A stretch of DNA of 8,794 nt from an uncultured Actinomycetospora sp. GTDB lineage: Bacteria; Actinomycetota; Actinomycetes; Mycobacteriales; Pseudonocardiaceae. Of the stretch, positions 5,439 to 8,794 are shown one piece after another. The notes below the pieces were generated by a model. It had not been told where the DNA came from. It searched no databases and worked only from the letters and a program-made list of their open reading frames with translations. The stretch lies in assembly GCA_902805495.1 (NCBI GenBank), contig CADCTH010000318.1, forward strand, positions 1-8,794, written 5' to 3'. The translations under genes and the position numbers were made by a program. Each line of letters begins with the position of its first letter. Positions within the stretch are counted from its first letter, which is position 1.

Positions 5439-6407
5439 GTGAAGATCGGTTACAAGCTGATCGCCGAGGCCTACTCGCCGACCGAGATGGTGCGCCAGTG
5501 CGTGCGCGCCGAGGAGGCCGGCTTCGACTTCGTCGAGATCTCCGACCACTACCACCCCTGGGTGTCGGAGCAGCAGCACTCCGGCTTCGCGTGGTCGATG
5601 CTCGCGGCGATGGCCGCGAAGACCGAGCGGATCGAGCTGGCCACCGGCGTGACCTGCCCGTTCGTCCGGTACCACCCGGCGATCATCGCCCAGGCCGCGG
5701 CGACCACCCAGCTGCTCTCGGACGGCCGCTTCACGCTCGGCGTCGGCTCGGGCGAGCGGCTCAGCGAGCACGTCGTCGGGAAGGGCTGGCCGGCGGTGCA
5801 CGTCCGGCACCAGATGTTCCGCGAGTCGCTGGAGATCATCCGCCTGCTGTGGCAGGGCGGCTACCAGACCTACGAGGGCAAGCACCTCACGCTCGAGGAC
5901 GCCCAGGTGTTCGACCTGCCCGAGACGCTTCCGAAGATCATTGTCGCGACCGGCGGGCCGCAGGCGTCGAAGCTCGCCGCGGAACTGGGCGACGGCATCT
6001 TCACCACCGAGCCCCGCGCGGACCTGGTCCAGGCGTTCACCGACGCCGGCGGCGAGGGCCCGCGGTACACCGAGGTCCCGATGGCCTTCGGGGCCACCGA
6101 GGACGAGGCCGCCGAGCAGGCCCGCAAGCTGTTCCGCTTCGGGCTCACGGGCTGGAAGGTGCAAGCCGAGCTCCCGAACCCGGTCAACTTCGACGCGGCC
6201 ACGGCGATGATCACCGCTGACCACATGCGCGAGGCGTTCGCGTGCGGCCCGGACACCGACAAGCAGCTGCGGGTGGCCCAGCAGTTCGTGGACGCCGGCT
6301 ACGACCACCTCGCGCTGATCAACGCCGGGACCGACGTCGACGGCTTCTTCGAGCACTTCGCGAAGGAGCTGTCGGAGCCGCTGCGGGCGCTGCGTCCCTC
6401 GTCCTGA
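5439..6407 (+). CDS. LLM-class F420-dependent oxidoreductase, G6PDH-like family (322 aa)
   Basis: This is a cytoplasmic TIM-barrel flavin/F420 enzyme of the luciferase-like superfamily, close to the F420-dependent glucose-6-phosphate dehydrogenase (FGD) group. Matches to M. tuberculosis FGD1 include IGYK at the start, SDHYHPW (Asp36, His37, Trp41; FGD1 SDHFQPW), the GVTCPFVRYHPAIIAQA segment, and GVGSGERLSE with Glu106 at the place of the FGD1 acid Glu109. These positions support F420 binding and hydride transfer. The sugar-phosphate pocket differs: by eye alignment the FGD1 lysines 198 and 259 correspond to Arg193 and Ala253, so glucose-6-phosphate is an unlikely substrate. Length is near the 336 residues of FGD1. 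The GTG start at 5439 is chosen for its GGAGG site 9 bases upstream. The prfC gene follows after 87 bp. The true substrate is unknown. Confidence 0.9.
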   Translation: MKIGYKLIAEAYSPTEMVRQCVRAEEAGFDFVEISDHYHPWVSEQQHSGFAWSMLAAMAAKTERIELATGVTCPFVRYHPAIIAQAAATTQLLSDGRFTLGVGSGERLSEHVVGKGWPAVHVRHQMFRESLEIIRLLWQGGYQTYEGKHLTLEDAQVFDLPETLPKIIVATGGPQASKLAAELGDGIFTTEPRADLVQAFTDAGGEGPRYTEVPMAFGATEDEAAEQARKLFRFGLTGWKVQAELPNPVNFDAATAMITADHMREAFACGPDTDKQLRVAQQFVDAGYDHLALINAGTDVDGFFEHFAKELSEPLRALRPSS

Positions 6408-6416
6408 GCACGGTCG

Positions 6417-6422
6417 TACCCT
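6417..6422 (+). promoter_or_regulatory. Possible -10 element for prfC
   Basis: TACCCT fits TANNNT and lies 9 bases after the oxidoreductase stop and 72 bases before the prfC start. No good -35 hexamer is visible. If used, transcription would start near 6429 and the mRNA would carry the small hairpins at 6434-6476. Confidence 0.2.
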
Positions 6423-6433
6423 CGACGGTGGCC

Positions 6434-6476
6434 CTGCGGGAGACGCAGCGGAGCGGAGCTCGACCTCCGTCGGAGG
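6434..6476 (+). promoter_or_regulatory. Small hairpins in the prfC leader
   Basis: CTGCG/CGCAG (6434-6438 with 6444-6448) forms one 5-bp hairpin. Downstream, CGGAG (6454-6458) can pair with CTCCG (6465-6469). Alternatively CCTCC (6464-6468) can pair with GGAGG (6472-6476) across a 3-base loop, and the two pairings exclude each other. The CCTCC segment is also complementary to the GGAGGAGGAG ribosome site at 6481-6490. A role in controlling prfC is possible but unproven. Confidence 0.25.
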
Positions 6477-6494
6477 CCCCGGAGGAGGAGTGCG

Positions 6495-8123
6495 ATGACC
6501 GCGGTGACCACGGTGTCGACGTCGGCAGCCGGTGTCGAGGGTGCCGAGGACCCCGGGACCCAGGCGCAGCGACGCCGCACGTTCGCGGTGATCAGCCACC
6601 CGGACGCCGGCAAGTCCACGCTCACCGAGGCGCTGGCCCTGCACGCCGAGGTGATCTCGGCGGCCGGGGCCGTGCACGGCAAGGGCGGCCGGCGCGGCGT
6701 GACGTCCGACTGGATGGACATGGAGCGCGAGCGCGGCATCTCGGTGACGTCCGCGGTGCTGCAGTTCTCCTACCGCGACCAGGTGATCAACCTCCTCGAC
6801 ACCCCCGGCCACGGCGACTTCTCCGAGGACACCTACCGGGTGCTCGCGGCCGTCGACGCCGCGGTGATGCTGCTCGACGCCGCGAAGGGCCTCGAGCCGC
6901 AGACCCTCAAGCTCTTCGACGTCTGCCGCGACCGCGGCGTCCCCGTGCTGACGTTCGTCAACAAGTGGGACCGGCCGGGCCGCGAGCCGCTCGAGCTCCT
7001 GGACGAGGTGGAGCAGACGATCGGCCTGCGCCCCATGCCGATCACGTGGCCGGTGGGCATCGCCGGCGACCTGCACGGCCTGGTCGAGCGCGCCGACGGC
7101 ACGATGCACCGCTTCACCCGCGCGGCGCACGGGGCGTCCAAGGCCACCCTCGAGGTGCTCGACGCCGCGACCGCCGCCGCCGAGGAGGGCGAGGACTGGG
7201 AGCGGGCCACCGAGGAGCTCGAGCTGCTCGACGAGATCGGGGCCGAGTTCGACCCCGCGCCCTTCCACGCCGGCACCGCCACCCCGGTGATGTTCGGGTC
7301 GGCGCTGTCGAACATCGGCGTCGCCCGCCTGCTCGACGCGCTGGTCGAGCTCGCGCCGCCGCCCGGTCCGCGCCCGGACCGCAAGGGCGACCCCCGCCCG
7401 ATCGAGGCGCCGTTCTCGGGGCTGGTGTTCAAGGTGCAGGCGTCGATGGACAAGTCGCACCGCGACCGCGTCGCGTTCGTCCGCGTGTGCTCGGGACGCT
7501 TCGAGCGCGGCATGGTGCTCACCCACGACGCGACGGGGCGCCCGTTCGCGACGAAGTACGCGCAGGCGATGTTCGGGCGCGACCGCTCGACGATCGAGGA
7601 GGCGTTCCCCGGCGACATCGTCGGGCTGGTCAACGCCACCGCGCTGCGGCCCGGTGACACGCTCTGGGCCGAGGAGCCGGTCACGTTCCCGACCATCCCG
7701 AGCTTCGCCCCCGAGCACTTCGCGGTGTGCCGGGTGGCCGACATGTCGAAGACCAAGCAGTTCCGCAAGGGCATCGAGCAGCTCGACTCCGAGGGCGTCA
7801 TCCAGGTGCTGGCCTCGGACCTGCGCGGCGACCAGGCGCCGGTGCTGGCCGCGGTCGGCCCGCTGCAGTTCGAGGTGGTCTCCGCGCGGCTCGCCGACGA
7901 GTTCGGGGCGCCGGTGAAGCTCGACCGCCTCGAGTACACGGTCGCCCGCCGCACCGACGAGGCCGGCGCGCGGGCGCTGCGCAGCGCCGTCGGCATCGAG
8001 GTGCTCACCCGCCGCATCGACGGCGAGCTGCTGGCGCTCTTCCCGCACAAGTGGCGCCTGCAGGCCGTCACCCAGAACAACCCGGACATGCTGCTCGCAC
8101 CCCTGGTCGCCGACGCGCTGTGA
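6495..8123 (+). CDS. prfC: Peptide chain release factor 3 (RF3, 542 aa)
   Basis: This is a translational GTPase that removes RF1/RF2 from the ribosome after peptide release and takes part in post-peptidyl-transfer quality control. The GTPase motifs are in order: G1 SHPDAGKST (34-42), the G2 region RGISVTSAV (80-88), G3 DTPGH (102-106), G4 NKWD (156-159) and a G5-like GSAL (268-271). RF3-specific stretches match E. coli: RRTFAVISHPDAGK, SDWMDMERERGIS, GDFSEDTYR, MPITWPVG, MDKSHRDRVAFVRV and PSFAPEHFA. These separate it from EF-G and from TetM-type proteins. Length is close to the 529 residues of E. coli RF3. The ATG at 6495 has an excellent GGAGGAGGAG site (6481-6490). The gene lies 87 bp after the oxidoreductase gene, so shared transcription is possible, and it converges on the next gene with a 3-bp gap. 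Confidence 0.97.
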   Translation: MTAVTTVSTSAAGVEGAEDPGTQAQRRRTFAVISHPDAGKSTLTEALALHAEVISAAGAVHGKGGRRGVTSDWMDMERERGISVTSAVLQFSYRDQVINLLDTPGHGDFSEDTYRVLAAVDAAVMLLDAAKGLEPQTLKLFDVCRDRGVPVLTFVNKWDRPGREPLELLDEVEQTIGLRPMPITWPVGIAGDLHGLVERADGTMHRFTRAAHGASKATLEVLDAATAAAEEGEDWERATEELELLDEIGAEFDPAPFHAGTATPVMFGSALSNIGVARLLDALVELAPPPGPRPDRKGDPRPIEAPFSGLVFKVQASMDKSHRDRVAFVRVCSGRFERGMVLTHDATGRPFATKYAQAMFGRDRSTIEEAFPGDIVGLVNATALRPGDTLWAEEPVTFPTIPSFAPEHFAVCRVADMSKTKQFRKGIEQLDSEGVIQVLASDLRGDQAPVLAAVGPLQFEVVSARLADEFGAPVKLDRLEYTVARRTDEAGARALRSAVGIEVLTRRIDGELLALFPHKWRLQAVTQNNPDMLLAPLVADAL

Positions 8124-8128
8124 GCGTC
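8112..8128. other. Small dyad at the convergent prfC / PH-like gene junction
   Basis: GACGC (8112-8116) and GCGTC (8124-8128) flank the prfC stop codon region with a 7-base loop. The dyad spans both stop codons of the convergent genes. A 5-bp stem is too weak to call a terminator, but nothing better exists in the 3-bp gap. Confidence 0.2.
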
Positions 8129-8504
8129 AGGCGGGCAGGCGCCGCGGCGGCAGGGCGTCGTTGATCGTGCGGCTGGTCGACTCGGGGTCGGGCACCTCGA
8201 CCACCACGCGGTGGTACGGGTCCCCGCGCAGGTAGATCGCGAGCAGCTGGGTGGCCCCGCGGACCATCCACAGCTGGCGGCGCTCGCCGATGCCGAAGGA
8301 CCCGGCGCGCAGGACCTTCGGCACGCTGACCCCGGGCAGGTGGACGCGCGGGCTGCCCGCCACGGCGTCGTGCCGGGTCATGGGGCGGGCGAGCAGCACG
8401 CGGCTGAGCGGCAGGTACACCCCGCGCGAGCACGCCCAGACCCGGTCGGAACCGGTGAAGCGCACGACGAGCCCGTCCGTGGTGATGCGCAGCTGGACCG
8501 GCAT
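8127..8504 (-). CDS. Bacterial PH-domain-like protein of unknown function (125 aa)
   Basis: This is a small all-beta protein without signal peptide or membrane segment. The pattern begins VQLRITTDGLVVRFTGSDRVWA, followed by a CSRGVYLPLSRVLLAR strand pair. It continues with AGSFGIGERRQLWMVRGATQLLAIYLRG and a final VVVEVPDPESTSRTINDAL helix. This resembles the bacterial pleckstrin-homology-like proteins common in actinobacteria: an R-x-W-A turn, an F-type strand leading to a residue-rich W, and a last helix after a conserved Asp-Pro. The assignment is by eye and not certain. The ATG at 8502-8504 has only a weak GGGA upstream. It begins 16 bp after the stop of the next minus-strand gene, so the two are probably co-transcribed. 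Its 3' end meets the end of prfC. Confidence 0.75.
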   Translation of the reverse strand: MPVQLRITTDGLVVRFTGSDRVWACSRGVYLPLSRVLLARPMTRHDAVAGSPRVHLPGVSVPKVLRAGSFGIGERRQLWMVRGATQLLAIYLRGDPYHRVVVEVPDPESTSRTINDALPPRRLPA

Positions 8505-8520
8505 CAGGGGCGTCCCGCGC

Positions 8521-8794
8521 TCAGCCGAGCCGGTCGTTCTTGGCCGCGGCCTCCTCGTAGGCGCGCTCCGTGGCGCGCTGGGCGTCCGCGAAGCCCTTCT
8601 CCACCGCCTCCGTGCCGTCGCTGTGCGCGTCACGCACGGCCTGCTCCGCGTCGCGGGCGGCCTCGGCCAGCGCGCGCTCGGCGTCGGCCGCGGCGTCGGC
8701 GACCGAGTTGCTCCCGCTCCCGGTGGACGCGGACGTGCCCGGGTTCGGGGCACCGGCCGGCGTCTCGCGCGGGCCGTCGACGGCGTGCGCGCCC
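8521..8794 (-). CDS. C-terminal part of an Ala/Glu/Arg-rich helical protein (start beyond right edge)
   Basis: An open minus-strand frame of 90 codons ends at a TGA (8521-8523) and has no credible start inside the window, so the 5' part lies to the right. The visible part starts with a Pro/Gly/Ser-rich linker, ending around GSGSNS. It then switches to about 55 residues of charged, alanine-rich helix (ADAERALAEAARDAEQAVRD and on) with heptad-like spacing, finishing AAAKNDRLG. This looks like a coiled-coil or amphipathic tail. Codon use, with G or C in nearly every third position, supports real coding. The PH-like gene follows after 16 bp, suggesting an operon. No family can be named from this fragment. 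Confidence 0.7.
   Translation of the reverse strand, partial: GAHAVDGPRETPAGAPNPGTSASTGSGSNSVADAAADAERALAEAARDAEQAVRDAHSDGTEAVEKGFADAQRATERAYEEAAAKNDRLG

Noticed and set aside
5265..8048. Minus-strand open frame of 927 codons opposite the oxidoreductase and prfC
   Set aside because: The real genes on the plus strand have clear family motifs and ribosome sites. The antisense product has repetitive Arg/Glu/Val/Leu composition and no domain.
6495..8123. EF-G or a TetM-type ribosomal protection protein
   Set aside because: RF3-specific blocks (SDWMDMERERGIS, MPITWPVG, MDKSHRDRVAF) and the length near 530 residues fit RF3. EF-G and TetM are longer.
1..8794. CRISPR arrays, tRNA or rRNA genes, insertion sequences or phage genes
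   Set aside because: No regularly spaced repeats, cloverleaf-like sequence, transposase motifs or terminal inverted repeats were seen on reading both strands.

Overview
The window is very GC-rich (about three quarters by eye), with strong GC bias at third codon positions and frequent GTG starts. Together with an F420-dependent oxidoreductase, a TAP-like lipoprotein hydrolase, a PASTA protein and a bacterial-PH-like protein, this points to a mycelial or coccoid actinomycete. A Pseudonocardiales-type genome is my best guess, from gene style only; no rRNA or marker tree is available here.

Layout. Bases 1-4332 hold four minus-strand genes. Read in transcription order they are a secreted alpha/beta-hydrolase lipoprotein (2848-4332), the Na+/H+ antiporter NhaA (1459-2763), an orphan ParA-type ATPase (236-1336) and the start of a translationally coupled small protein that runs off the left edge (1-239). 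A 169-bp divergent spacer follows. Two plus-strand genes come next: an RsbW-like HATPase-fold protein (4502-4960) and a tiny stand-alone PASTA protein (4981-5268), closed by a very strong hairpin (5272-5318). Then come a plus-strand LLM-class F420 oxidoreductase (5439-6407) and peptide chain release factor 3, prfC (6495-8123). prfC converges, with a 3-bp gap, on a minus-strand pair: a bacterial-PH-like protein (8127-8504) and the C-terminal part of an Ala/Glu/Arg-rich helical protein that enters from the right edge (8521-8794).

Working together. Most of this is ordinary actinobacterial chromosome; nhaA and prfC are housekeeping or stress genes. Three places deserve attention. (1) The orphan ParA has Asn where the hydrolysis-critical Asp of Soj/ParA sits. 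It is coupled to an unknown small protein, and its start is surrounded by several perfect DNA palindromes, as a self-contained partition-like or autoregulated module might be. (2) The HATPase/PASTA gene pair is an unusual combination of an anti-sigma-kinase-like fold and a muropeptide-binding-type domain, with no visible sigma factor or membrane anchor. (3) The leader of the F420 oxidoreductase can fold into two mutually exclusive hairpins that hide or expose its ribosome binding site. No mobile element, CRISPR array, tRNA or rRNA was seen, and no intergenic stretch exceeds 300 bases.
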